Of a stretch of DNA of 64,000 nucleotides, positions 34,451-43,163 are shown piece after piece. A program made the position numbers and the translations under genes. The DNA comes from an uncultured Photobacterium sp. (GTDB lineage: Bacteria > Pseudomonadota > Gammaproteobacteria > Enterobacterales > Vibrionaceae), in NCBI RefSeq assembly GCF_947502415.1, contig NZ_CANMZV010000001.1:186001-250000 (forward strand), written 5' to 3'. Within the stretch, counting starts at the first letter, position 1, and every line of letters starts with the position of its first letter. The notes beneath the pieces were generated by a model. That model made no database searches. It was given only the letters and a program-made list of their open reading frames with translations, and was not told the DNA's origin.

Positions 34451-36330
34451 TAGCGTCTATTGCCCTGATAGCGGAACTTAATGAAGTTCTGAGCATTACT
34501 AAGGATCTGGAATGCTGCCTTCAGGTTTCTGCGCTCGAAGTCAGACATGTTCTCCGGTTCGATACTGTTGTCCGCTTCGATACCGGCTTCAACATCCAAA
34601 GCCTGGTGGCGGATGCGAACCATGTAGATAAACTCCATCGCATCACGTAGGTCCTGACCTCGACCTTTCGGCAGGATTCCGGCTTCGATAATATCGTCGA
34701 GACGTTCGAATGAGTTTTGGGAGCGAGAGCCAACAGCAAGGGCGTGTACACGGATCAAATCCGCTAGCGGAGCTGTACCTCTGCGTTTCAAATTGATTGA
34801 GTTGTTGTGTTGTCCGTCTTTTTCCATCACGAAGTCTTTGAAAAAGCCCAGTGGTGGTGTGCGGCGAATAGCGTTGCGTGCCAGGCAGGCTAGGAAGCGG
34901 TTGTTCTTACGGGCGCGACGCAAAATAAAACTGTTAAGTTGTTCAGCCCATTTTTCACGTCCCCAGACTCCATCCAAGTCAAAGAAGATTGAGCTGTTAA
35001 GAAGGGCTTGAGGTTTTGGGTTATCGATCCAGTCGGCAAAACATTCTTCCCATTGTTGGCGGGTTTTGCGCCATTCCGGATTGGTCGCCATAATCTCACC
35101 TTGGCAATAGCTGTAACCACATGCGGCTAGCCCGTCACAAACAAAATTAGCAAGTTTAGAAAAATAATCGCCGTGTTTGCTTTCGTCATAGCTATTATCG
35201 AGAATCAGGGCATTATCTTGATCGGTCACAATCAGTTGTTCATCCCGAGCCATAGAGCCCATAGCAAGAAGGCAGTACGGGATAGGTGGTGGACCAAGTT
35301 CTTCTTCTGCCAACTCAGCCAGACGTTGTTTGAAGCTGCGGCCGATAACAGACATTGCACTGCCGACCATGTGTGAGTTGGCATCTTCATTAACCATACG
35401 GACAAAGCAGTCTTTAACTTGTTCTGATAGGGCCTTTAGGTCTTCTACTGTCTGTTGCTGGAAGATTGCGCTTACCAGCAACAAGCTACTTTGAGATTCA
35501 TAACGCACGATATCTGTAAGGCCGATGATGCCAATCGGGCGTCTGTTTCGAAGGACAGGCAAGTGATGGACGTTATAACGCAGCATAGTAAGCATGGCTT
35601 CGAAAACGTAGGCGTTATAGTCAAGGGAAATGACTTCATTTGTCATCACTTCAGATACTGGTGCCGAGACATCAATACCACAGGCCAGAACTCGGGTACA
35701 TAAGTCGCGGTCAGTAATAATACCGACAAGATGGTCACCGTCTTCGTCATCAGTATGGGCTTCAGGGTCGACAACCAGCAGGCATGAACTGCTGTCCTCT
35801 GCCATGGTTTGAGCGGCAACCTGAATAGATTCATCACGAGCGATCATCAGCGGATCCCTGGTTAGCAGGGTGCGGACTTTGGAGGTTGTAAGATCGTTGG
35901 CATCTGTCTGGTTGGAAACCACATTCCTTAAACGCGTGCTTTCTTCTACTTCAACAAAGTCAGCGAAGGAATCAAATTCATCGTAAAGGTTATTGAACAC
36001 GTCTTCTGGGATACAGTAAACCAAGGTATCTTCGATGGCTTTGGCAGGCATACGAACGCGATTGTTCATCAGTAGACCCATCTGACCGAATAATGCACCT
36101 TTATCAATACGGTTGTAGAGTTCACCTTTACGTCGGTATATTTCAACTGCACCACTTCGTATCAGAAAAAGGTCTCGGATTTCATCACCAAAGTTCAGAA
36201 TCATAGTACCGGCCCGGTAATAAGAGACTTCGATTTGCAACGCAACATGTTGCTGCGTTTCCTCCGGTAAAGAATCAAAGGGTGGGTATTGGCTAATAAA
36301 ACCAAGAATTTCAAGCTGTTCTGCTTCCAT
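34450..36330 (-). CDS. cNMP-binding / CBS / DUF294 nucleotidyltransferase-like protein
   Basis: 626 aa cytoplasmic signalling protein. Cyclic-nucleotide-binding-like domain at about 10-125 (FGDEIRDLFLIRSGAVEIYR, GALFGQMGLL), two CBS domains at about 155-280 (VRTLLTRDPLMIARDESIQV, HLVGIITDRDLCTRVLA, GIIGLTDIVRYE), a DUF294 nucleotidyltransferase-like domain at about 300-440 with GSMARDEQLIVTDQDNALI, and DUF294_C at about 475-620. It may transfer nucleotides to a target protein in response to cAMP and adenylates; the target is unknown. Operon with the exonuclease. Confidence 0.9.
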   Translation of the reverse strand: MEAEQLEILGFISQYPPFDSLPEETQQHVALQIEVSYYRAGTMILNFGDEIRDLFLIRSGAVEIYRRKGELYNRIDKGALFGQMGLLMNNRVRMPAKAIEDTLVYCIPEDVFNNLYDEFDSFADFVEVEESTRLRNVVSNQTDANDLTTSKVRTLLTRDPLMIARDESIQVAAQTMAEDSSSCLLVVDPEAHTDDEDGDHLVGIITDRDLCTRVLACGIDVSAPVSEVMTNEVISLDYNAYVFEAMLTMLRYNVHHLPVLRNRRPIGIIGLTDIVRYESQSSLLLVSAIFQQQTVEDLKALSEQVKDCFVRMVNEDANSHMVGSAMSVIGRSFKQRLAELAEEELGPPPIPYCLLAMGSMARDEQLIVTDQDNALILDNSYDESKHGDYFSKLANFVCDGLAACGYSYCQGEIMATNPEWRKTRQQWEECFADWIDNPKPQALLNSSIFFDLDGVWGREKWAEQLNSFILRRARKNNRFLACLARNAIRRTPPLGFFKDFVMEKDGQHNNSINLKRRGTAPLADLIRVHALAVGSRSQNSFERLDDIIEAGILPKGRGQDLRDAMEFIYMVRIRHQALDVEAGIEADNSIEPENMSDFERRNLKAAFQILSNAQNFIKFRYQGNRR

Positions 36331-36452
36331 TACAAGATCCGTTTTGGGGCAAATGATAAGTGGGCCTAATGGTGATAAGTATACCTTGATTGGTAAGGGG
36401 ATGCTTTTATATTCAGCTCGTTAGAAGCTGATTGAAGGATTTGCGTTGTAAG

Positions 36453-37196
36453 TTAATCACCGCTGTAAATCTTATGCAGAAGTTGGTTCTGATGACGGCA
36501 GTCGGTTTTGCGTAGGATGCTTTTGATTTGCGACTTGGTTGTTTCTTTGGATACGCCCCGCATTTCAGTTACTTCACTGCCGTCATAACCCTGGGCTAGT
36601 AGGGAGACGACATGGTGTTCAGCTTGAGTCAGGATTTCCGGTAGTTTCATTATGCTTCTGCTTACAGGTGCTGAGCCGTACAGGTTTTCAAGCTTGTCGC
36701 GGGCGATGAAAAATTGGCACCAGGGAATCAGTTGGTCAAGCAGCTGCTGCATCAGCCGTTTGCTTTTATGGTTGAATGGCTGATGATAGCGGTGGAAGGT
36801 AATTGCCAGCATTTGACCGGGAGCAATAGGGTATAAGCCGCTGATCGAGTGGCGAATACCAAGGCGTGGCAGCATTTCTTCGCGGAACCAGCCGTCATGG
36901 ATTTGCTTTAACGGCAGCATTTCCTGTAGTAATACCATTTGGCCGGATAAGGCATGGCTGAGGTAGTGTTTTAAATAAGCATCATCGTTGCTGTGGCGTA
37001 AATAGAACTGGTAGTCGCCTTCTTCAATACCATGTCGCAGCGTCCAGAATTTCCCCGAACGGGGAGGGCTTCCCCAGAAAAACAGGCTCAGGTCTGCTCC
37101 CAGGTGATCGCCGATTTGTTTGAGCACTTTGTTCAGTTCATCTTCTGTCTGGCCTGCTTCCAGTAAGGCTTGCACCCAGAGTCGTGTCCTGTCCAT
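36453..37196 (-). CDS. LuxR-type transcriptional regulator next to lipase
   Basis: 247 aa. The C-terminal helix-turn-helix is of LuxR type (LTQAEHHVVSLLAQGYDGSE, VSKETTKSQIKSILRKT), with TKSQIKSIL in place of the usual TVKxHxxxI. The N-terminal 170 residues could be an autoinducer-binding-like or PAS-like sensor (DLSLFFWGSPP, GIRHSISGLYPIAPGQMLAI). No luxI is nearby, so it is a solo. It is divergent from a secreted lipase gene across 438 bp, which makes that gene the likely target. Confidence 0.82.
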   Translation of the reverse strand: MDRTRLWVQALLEAGQTEDELNKVLKQIGDHLGADLSLFFWGSPPRSGKFWTLRHGIEEGDYQFYLRHSNDDAYLKHYLSHALSGQMVLLQEMLPLKQIHDGWFREEMLPRLGIRHSISGLYPIAPGQMLAITFHRYHQPFNHKSKRLMQQLLDQLIPWCQFFIARDKLENLYGSAPVSRSIMKLPEILTQAEHHVVSLLAQGYDGSEVTEMRGVSKETTKSQIKSILRKTDCRHQNQLLHKIYSGD

Positions 37197-37634
37197 GTTA
37201 TCAACCTAGCGGTATTTTAATTATTGTGTTTGTTGTTATTAGATTGGTAGATTTCAGCTTGTCGAGCAATTATTTCCTTTAAGGATGTGATCTAAACGAA
37301 AAAATATTTCCTTTTACTTTGAAGGTTGTTAATAAAATATATTAGGCGGGTGTCTAACCGTGGTGGAGGTGTAATCGTCAGGGCAGAATAGTGATTGTCA
37401 TCGCCAAGAGTCCTGCAGGAAGGCTTGTTATTAATAACGTTGAAAATGTGATTCAGCATTTACTACGTGAAATTAAAAGAAGTTATTTTTCATTCGAGAA
37501 TAACTGAATACTCATTAATGATATTGATAATGTGATCTTTTCATAAGATCTCAAACATAACGTTATTTCTTATTTGTCTGAAATGGTTAGAGCTTCTACT
37601 CTTTTTTTGTCCAATAACAACGGAAATAACAAAA
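37197..37634. other. Divergent spacer between LuxR-type regulator and lipase
   Basis: 438 bp, AT-rich. Likely holds both promoters and the regulator's site. I see no clear lux-box-like palindrome. Confidence 0.5.
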
Positions 37635-38687
37635 ATGAAATTACTAACTAAGGGAATTGTTACTGCGTTAGCGGCTTTATCATTTTCTGCAAATGCAGCA
37701 ATTGGCGAACATCCAATAATATTGATCCATGGATTTCAACCCGGCCAGCTTCAGACAAAACCGGATAGTAAATCGGTTGAGCAAAATGGTGCAGATTACT
37801 GGCGTGATTTTTGGCTGGCAAAAGCAGATGGTAGGATTGACTGGCCATCTCAGGAGCGTATAGCCGGAAAAATTTCGACTGACTATATCTGGCCAAAATT
37901 GCAGGAATTATCTCGCAATAAGACATGTGCCAACGGTTGTATCTTTGTTACCCATTCTACCGGCGATCTTGTTGCAAGATATGTTCTGGATAATCAGACA
38001 AACTGGCTTGAAAATGCGGGTATGGAACCATTAAAAATTGTGGCTACGTTTGATTTCGCCGGTGCCGGTGGCGGTTCAGAGCTGGGTGATTTGGCGGTGA
38101 ATGTAGCTGAAGGCAGTGGGTGGATGAACTCAGTGCTGAAATCGGCAATCAAACTGTGGCTTGGCGAAATCCCTAACAGTGATAATACAGGTGTGTTAAA
38201 CGACCTTAAGGTTGCCAATGCTCGCCAGCTCGCCCCGATACCGGATGGTCGTATTCCACGGATCCGCTTTACTGGTGATGGCTCAGATTATTTCAAACTG
38301 ACCGGTGGATTTCTGCCGGGCCATGATGATGGTGTGGTTGCCAGCCATTCTTCCTGCGGTGCCAGCAGTGTTGGAAGTTTCAGCAGCTGCTCTGTCAGTG
38401 TTGATTATGATGGCAAGCTCGGTACGCAGACTCAGGGTGTCAGCGATTTTATGCCGGATCACTTCCCGTTACTGATGGGGGATAGCTACAGTCACAGTGG
38501 TTTGATTAAGACTACCCATAGCGGTCAGGTGACGGCTGCGAACCAACTGGCTTTATTAGCCGACGGTACAAAATTGGCAGTAAGTACAACGGATGAGAAA
38601 TACTGGCTGACAGGTAACTATTACCGCTATGTTGATGGTTCAGACAGCCAGACGATGTCGCAGTTGGCTGCAGGCTTGCTTCAGTAA
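37635..38687 (+). CDS. Secreted lipase / alpha-beta hydrolase
   Basis: 350 aa with a Sec signal ending SANA-AIGE at residue 22. Oxyanion-hole region HPIILIHGFQPGQL and nucleophile elbow FVTHSTGDLVARYV (Ser in T-H-S-T-G, a variant of GxSxG). The acid and His are in the second half; candidates are DGVVASHSSCG and FMPDHFPLLMG. Two Cys pairs (NKTCANGC, SSCGASSVGSFSSC) suggest disulfides. Likely exported through the type II system. Followed at 73 bp by a membrane-anchored companion, and preceded by a divergent LuxR-type regulator. Confidence 0.85.
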   Translation: MKLLTKGIVTALAALSFSANAAIGEHPIILIHGFQPGQLQTKPDSKSVEQNGADYWRDFWLAKADGRIDWPSQERIAGKISTDYIWPKLQELSRNKTCANGCIFVTHSTGDLVARYVLDNQTNWLENAGMEPLKIVATFDFAGAGGGSELGDLAVNVAEGSGWMNSVLKSAIKLWLGEIPNSDNTGVLNDLKVANARQLAPIPDGRIPRIRFTGDGSDYFKLTGGFLPGHDDGVVASHSSCGASSVGSFSSCSVSVDYDGKLGTQTQGVSDFMPDHFPLLMGDSYSHSGLIKTTHSGQVTAANQLALLADGTKLAVSTTDEKYWLTGNYYRYVDGSDSQTMSQLAAGLLQ

Positions 38688-38760
38688 TTCATTGTTTTAT
38701 TGGCTGGTCAGGGAGTGCTTTTCTTCCTGGCCTTGGTGTGTTCAATCCATTAGAAACTGT

Positions 38761-39855
38761 ATGACTAATCAAAAAACAATCACGCGGTCAATTGCAATTG
38801 TAATGCTATCAAGTGCGGCTGTGTCTTACTGGTATCTGGACAGTAATGAAGGCACCAGCTCTCAGCCACAGATGATTGTTGACACGGCTTCAACACCGTT
38901 ACAGCAAGAAGACAATACATCACTTGCAGCACGGTTTGTTGTGTATGGTGATAAATCACAGCTATCAGAAAGCAAGGAAAAGCCTGTTGACCCAGAAAAA
39001 AAACTTGAGCTTGAAGCTGTCAGTGAACAGCTTGCGGCGATATCGAACTCTTACGCTGAAGAAGTGAAATACCCGCCTTATTCACAGCCTATTACCGAAA
39101 ACAGCTTGAGCTACCTTCAGCCAAATCTCTTTAATGCTGTCGAGGTACCTGTCTTAGGGGGGAACAGTACAGCATCTTTGTCATTGGACAAATTTCGATT
39201 TTTTTACCCGGAGCCGGTAACTGTCACACTGAATACAAAGCTGGCTGTCAGCAATATTAAGTTCGAGTTTTATGAGCCGACGACTAAGCAGGTGCTGGCT
39301 TCTAAGCAGACAGGAGAAAAACTTGTCACTGTAGTGCCTGATGAGGGTTGGCCTCAGGAAGTGAGAGTGAAAGCGACGGTCGATTTTGAAGCGGGCAGTG
39401 ATATTTTACTGACTGACTTTAACTTCTTTATTCCTGCTGCTTATCTGCTGTCAGCTGAGACACCAGTGTCACAGGGAGCAGATATGGTGATACCTCTGGA
39501 GGTAGATGTAAAACAGGCAGGAATTTACCGTATCCGGGTAAATTTGTTTACTAACGACGGTAAGGTGATTGCAGCCCTGAATGGCAAGTCCCGTTTAACG
39601 GAAGGGGAAGGAATTTTTGAGCTCAAAGCTCACTCTAGTGTATTGGGCGGAACAGACGGTCAGTATCAGCTTCGTAATTGGGTGATTGAAAAGATGTCGG
39701 GGTTTCCCGGTGAAAAGGCGAGCTTCGGCGTAAGCGAGCAGGATGTCATTAGGCTGGACCCTTTTGATACGGCTTCTCTGAGTCAGGAGCCTTATATACC
39801 GAGTCCGGAGGAACAGCAGCGGCTCGATTTTCTGCGCCGGGCCGCAGTTCAATAA
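38761..39855 (+). CDS. Membrane-anchored protein encoded with the lipase
   Basis: 364 aa from the ATG at 38761; a longer frame back to 38629 would run into the lipase. One N-terminal hydrophobic segment (SIAIVMLSSAAVSYWYL), then a large periplasmic part: a low-complexity linker with KPVDPEKKLELEAVSEQLAA, and from about residue 130 a region of beta-sandwich character (VTVTLNTKLAVSNIKFEFYE, GIYRIRVNLFTNDGKVIAAL). It occupies the place of a lipase-specific foldase (LipB/Lif) but does not show the foldase motif RxxFDY. It may help lipase export or surface attachment; inference only. Confidence 0.7.
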   Translation: MTNQKTITRSIAIVMLSSAAVSYWYLDSNEGTSSQPQMIVDTASTPLQQEDNTSLAARFVVYGDKSQLSESKEKPVDPEKKLELEAVSEQLAAISNSYAEEVKYPPYSQPITENSLSYLQPNLFNAVEVPVLGGNSTASLSLDKFRFFYPEPVTVTLNTKLAVSNIKFEFYEPTTKQVLASKQTGEKLVTVVPDEGWPQEVRVKATVDFEAGSDILLTDFNFFIPAAYLLSAETPVSQGADMVIPLEVDVKQAGIYRIRVNLFTNDGKVIAALNGKSRLTEGEGIFELKAHSSVLGGTDGQYQLRNWVIEKMSGFPGEKASFGVSEQDVIRLDPFDTASLSQEPYIPSPEEQQRLDFLRRAAVQ

Positions 39856-40188
39856 CTTAAACTTTTGATAGCAAACTCGTTATCGGGCTTTGGTGGTTGG
39901 ATTGTTTTTAAACAGCTGAGAGCGTTCTGATTGCATCAGATTATTGTTCAGTCTGGTATGACCTGTCAGTGGTTGGTCAATTGTGACTAAATTATATTCA
40001 CTTAACGTTATAATTGTGGGAAATTATTGATTTTTATTGATGTCACAAAGAATTGATACATAATGCTGTTTATTTATCCAGTTAAAGAGGCAATGACTGT
40101 TTTACGGCAGCACTATGCTGGAATAGTTAAAGCTGAAAATAGCTAAAACTGAAAATAGTTAAAACGGTCTTGTTCAGTGTGAATATTT
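39856..40188. other. Spacer with short tandem repeats
   Basis: 333 bp upstream of the YdjM-like gene. AT-rich; holds the 16-bp tandem repeats at 40125-40167. Nothing else recognised. Confidence 0.5.
40125..40167 (+). repeat. 16-bp tandem repeat
   Basis: AGTTAAAGCTGAAAAT followed by AGCTAAAACTGAAAAT and a partial AGTTAAAAC, about 2.7 units, just upstream of the YdjM-like gene. Replication slippage product or a binding array. Confidence 0.6.
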
Positions 40189-40938
40189 GTGGCTAATTTC
40201 AAAATGCATCTTGGATCAGCCGCGCTAACCAGTAGTTTGGCGGCTACCGCATTGCTTTCAGCGGGGCATATTGCCCCGATCACCGCCTTGTGGCTGATGT
40301 TTGTCGGTACCATGGGAGGGTTGTTACCGGATATTGATTCGGACAACTCCACATCAATGAGTGCGCTTTTCAGGTTGTTTGGTGGTCTGCTGACTTTTAG
40401 TTTTGTCGGGCATATTTATCGTGCAGTTTCTATGTTAGAGCTGATTGTCTATGCCTCTTTCTGTTACTTTACGATACGTTATAACTTCAAATCATTGTTG
40501 GAGAAGATCACCGTTCATCGCGGTTGTTGCCACTCACTGGCTTTTATCGCCTTATCTGCGCTGGCGCTGATGTATTTGGTCTATCTTCTCGGTTACAGCG
40601 AGATATCAAGTTGGTTGTCAGGCCTGTTTCTGTTTGGTGGCGGGTTGGTTCACTTACTGCTTGATGAAGTTTACAGCGTTGATTTAGCTAATCGAAAAAT
40701 TAAAATGTCCTTCGGCTCGGCACTTAAGTTGTGTTCGAACCGAAATCCGTTAATCAGTGCATTACAATTTATATTGATCGGCATTCTTGCTGTTCACAGC
40801 CCGCCGTTGAGCGAAACCTGGGAGTCATTATCCGATTGGGAAAGTTTTAGGTTAAAACCGCATTGGCTGAACCGCGAGGATATCTCAGAGTTTATTCATG
40901 ATGTTGTGGATTCAACCAGTGATGCAATGACCCCCTGA
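40189..40938 (+). CDS. YdjM-like membrane-bound metal-dependent hydrolase
   Basis: 249 aa, GTG start at 40189 (no strong ribosome-binding site, so the start is uncertain). Several membrane segments. Conserved YdjM/DUF457 motifs: an early His (MHLGSAALTSS), GGLLPDIDSDNS, HRGCCHSLAF and GGLVHLLLDEVYSVD, together a likely metal site at the membrane face. E. coli YdjM is an SOS-induced inner-membrane protein of unknown substrate. No LexA box is obvious here. The C-terminal 50 residues are soluble and acidic. Confidence 0.85.
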   Translation: MANFKMHLGSAALTSSLAATALLSAGHIAPITALWLMFVGTMGGLLPDIDSDNSTSMSALFRLFGGLLTFSFVGHIYRAVSMLELIVYASFCYFTIRYNFKSLLEKITVHRGCCHSLAFIALSALALMYLVYLLGYSEISSWLSGLFLFGGGLVHLLLDEVYSVDLANRKIKMSFGSALKLCSNRNPLISALQFILIGILAVHSPPLSETWESLSDWESFRLKPHWLNREDISEFIHDVVDSTSDAMTP

Positions 40939-40940
40939 TG

Positions 40941-40958
40941 TAATACCAATTAGCATAA
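40941..40958 (+). repeat. 18-bp repeat after YdjM-like gene
   Basis: TAATACCAATTAGCATAA, identical to the minus-strand sequence at 33695-33712. In both places it begins at or just after a gene's stop codon. Confidence 0.6.
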
Positions 40959-41042
40959 GTATTTGAGTGTCTTTACTTGTCAGTGCTATCTGTACACTTA
41001 CTTATTCAAGGTGGTGTAACTCTGGTTTAAACATAATAAAAT

Positions 41043-41073
41043 CAGGCGCTTACTTATAACAAATAAGTGCCTG
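41043..41073. terminator. Hairpin between convergent genes
   Basis: CAGGCGCTTA / TAAGTGCCTG (one G-T pair) with an 11-nt loop. Likely terminator for the YdjM-like gene or the minus-strand gene at 41101. Confidence 0.6.
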
Positions 41074-41100
41074 AATCACAGTTGATCGTCAACCATTCAC

Positions 41101-41463
41101 CTAATGACGCATTATTTTCGAGTTGGTTTTCTCCGGGTGTTTCATTAAATGGGTATGTCTGTTTGTTGCTGTTTGAGCCATATCATCGATGATCCGGCCA
41201 AGATCTGAAGTATGCAGGCATTCAAGAACGGCGGGGTCGCGCTTCAAATTAGTTCCTAACTCGTAGTGACACTCCCGTTCGGGATAGAAGTCGATATCGT
41301 TCTCCCTGAATTTATGTGTTTCAGTGATTTCATTAAACATGGACGCAATGGTGTGACAGAAAACATCGTAAACATCGTTGGTGTTTCTGGCCATGTTGAT
41401 TCGGTTTCGAAAATCAGGAGTGTAGTTTTTTTCAAGCTTGGAGTATGAAATTTGAGCGGTCAT
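41101..41463 (-). CDS. Hypothetical protein (120 aa)
   Basis: Soluble, charged, no signal or membrane segment. Preceded by AGGGAAGGAAAT, a good ribosome-binding site. The sequence is rich in His, Asn and Asp (FCHTIASMFNEITETHKF). No family recognised. Together with the WYL-like gene upstream it may form a two-gene unit, separated by 70 bp. Confidence 0.6.
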   Translation of the reverse strand: MTAQISYSKLEKNYTPDFRNRINMARNTNDVYDVFCHTIASMFNEITETHKFRENDIDFYPERECHYELGTNLKRDPAVLECLHTSDLGRIIDDMAQTATNRHTHLMKHPEKTNSKIMRH

Positions 41464-41533
41464 ATTTCCTTCCCTCCGTTGTCTGTATGTTAACCTCCTT
41501 ATTAACTATAGGACGTGATCAATACTCGTCAAT

Positions 41534-41848
41534 TTAGCTGTATTCGCCCCAATCACGTTTAACGAACCAATTAGTTGGCCAGACAACAAAATCTTCTGGT
41601 AAAAAAATTTCCGGTAATACTTCCATTTTCACGATGCTTTCAGGTAGCAATGAAAGGATGTGATGTCGTTGTTCGCCTTCAAAATCCCAAAGGTGGTATC
41701 GATCAGATTGATTTTGCGCGAGACGTTTGGGGCCAAAGTCTATTGGTGCACAGATTTTTGTTGTTACCACACCGTTATCTTTCGATATATAAGTTAAACG
41801 GACTTTTTTTCTATGCTGAATCGCATTAACAAAATTATCTTGATACAT
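41534..41848 (-). CDS. Small WYL-like domain protein
   Basis: 104 aa from the ATG at 41848 (GGAG 9 nt upstream). The pattern NAIQHRKKVRLTYISKDNGV, ICAPIDFGPKRL, RYHLWDFEGEQRHHILSLLP recalls a lone WYL/Sm-like domain: a basic early strand, a central WDFEG in place of WYL, and a C-terminal R-H-H-I-L-S-L strand. WYL domains bind nucleic acid or nucleotide ligands and often regulate defence loci. This assignment is tentative. A 26-bp perfect palindrome sits directly upstream and may be its operator. Confidence 0.5.
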   Translation of the reverse strand: MYQDNFVNAIQHRKKVRLTYISKDNGVVTTKICAPIDFGPKRLAQNQSDRYHLWDFEGEQRHHILSLLPESIVKMEVLPEIFLPEDFVVWPTNWFVKRDWGEYS

Positions 41849-41864
41849 AATCATATGCTCCAAA

Positions 41865-41890
41865 CATTATGTGTTGCCTAACACATAATG
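41865..41890. promoter_or_regulatory. 26-bp perfect palindrome upstream of WYL-like gene
   Basis: CATTATGTGTT / AACACATAATG arms (11 bp each) around a 4-nt centre, ending 3 bp before the ribosome-binding region of the WYL-like gene. Candidate operator or a 5'-leader hairpin. Confidence 0.6.
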
Positions 41891-42012
41891 TAAGTGAGCG
41901 GTAGCTGAAAAACTGAGATAATACTCAAAAAGTAGAGTATTTACTTAGCTATTTTAGTACAAAAGTGCAAACAGAGAGCAGGGCGAACCTGCTCTGTTAT
42001 TAGGTAAATAAC

Positions 42013-43041
42013 TTATTTGTCCCAAATCGGTGGCCATTCACCGTATTTGTGGATATAAGACTCGATGGGTTTGCTGGTGTACCGGCCATCGTATCGTTCT
42101 TGAACACTACGATGTACCCAGGTAGGAATATGATTTTGATCGGGTATTTCCCGGACATGTTTGCCAAGAAGCAAGTATTTTTTCTTGTACTCGTTATGTT
42201 GGCTGGAAAAAGGATTGGTTTTAATCGGTTTTAAGGCGGGATCAAACTCAAGTCCACTTTTTTCTGCTTCTACCAACAGCCAGCGCATGGGGATGTCCGA
42301 CAAGACAGTACCGTCGGCATCGGGTTTATAGCTGCCTCCGACATCACAGTGAACACCGGCAAACCAGACTTGTTCTAGATCGATTCCTGTTTTGGGTTCC
42401 CAGATCGTGGGCTTAAAATCATCCCTTTGCTCATCCAGTGACAGTGCATGGCGTGCTTTGACAATATTACTGCCTAATTTCCGGTCATAGAACAGGTGTA
42501 TATCGTCAATATCACTAAATATGCTGAACGGCAGTCCCATGGCTCCGACAGTATCCCAGACGCCGATAAAATGAATTTTAACTTTATCTTCGATGGCGTA
42601 GTTTTGTCGCCAACTGACAGAGTAGGGGCTTTGTGGCTTGTTATCCTTGTTTTTATAAAGCTCAAAAGCTTCTTCAATTCGGTTGCCGTTAGTACTTTTT
42701 AGGATGCTGCAGTTGTTGATCATCCCGGACAGGCTTCGTACGGTGTATGCTCCACGGCTAAAGCCCAAAAGATAGATTTCATCGCCAGGTTCATAGTTGT
42801 GAACTAGAAAACGATACGCATCCATGATGTTTTTTTCTAATCCTTTGCCAATGCCTCCTCCGGTAAATTTATCGTGATAGGAGCCTATGCCCCAATCGTA
42901 AAAAACGATTTGGCCGACTCCGGTTGTATCTGTAGGACGAATACCGCGAGCAAATTTCAAAACATTGGTTGGGTAGTCGTCTTCACCAAATTGTTCTGGG
43001 CGGTTCCATGTACCATCGGAACATATAATTATCCTTTTCAT
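42013..43041 (-). CDS. DUF2235 alpha/beta hydrolase (Tle1-related)
   Basis: 342 aa, no signal peptide. N-terminal KRIIICSDGTWNRPEQF, nucleophile elbow YLLGFSRGAYTVRSLSGMI (Ser about residue 96 in GFSRGAY), acid-containing FIGVWDTVGAMGLP, and QVWFAGVHCDVGGSY, all standard for DUF2235. Related domains form the Tle1 phospholipase effectors of type VI secretion. Here there is no vgrG, PAAR or immunity-like gene beside it, so an intracellular esterase/phospholipase role is equally likely. Monocistronic. Confidence 0.85.
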   Translation of the reverse strand: MKRIIICSDGTWNRPEQFGEDDYPTNVLKFARGIRPTDTTGVGQIVFYDWGIGSYHDKFTGGGIGKGLEKNIMDAYRFLVHNYEPGDEIYLLGFSRGAYTVRSLSGMINNCSILKSTNGNRIEEAFELYKNKDNKPQSPYSVSWRQNYAIEDKVKIHFIGVWDTVGAMGLPFSIFSDIDDIHLFYDRKLGSNIVKARHALSLDEQRDDFKPTIWEPKTGIDLEQVWFAGVHCDVGGSYKPDADGTVLSDIPMRWLLVEAEKSGLEFDPALKPIKTNPFSSQHNEYKKKYLLLGKHVREIPDQNHIPTWVHRSVQERYDGRYTSKPIESYIHKYGEWPPIWDK

Positions 43042-43163
43042 ACATGATCCTCAGTCTAAATAACTATATAAAATGTAGTTGAATTTATCTGAGTCTCTAA
43101 GAGTTCAGTTCACAATTTAGACAGATGGCTGGTATTTATATGATTAGTTGGGCGTGCAGGGAT

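Noticed and set aside
38761..39855. Lipase-specific foldase (Lif/LipB)
   Set aside because: Position fits but the RxxFDY-type motif and helical-repeat pattern of foldases are absent.
40125..40167. CRISPR-like repeat array
   Set aside because: Units are adjacent with no spacers and only 2.7 copies; a simple tandem repeat.
42013..43041. Type VI secretion effector locus
   Set aside because: Only the hydrolase is present; no VgrG, PAAR, adaptor or immunity gene is next to it.
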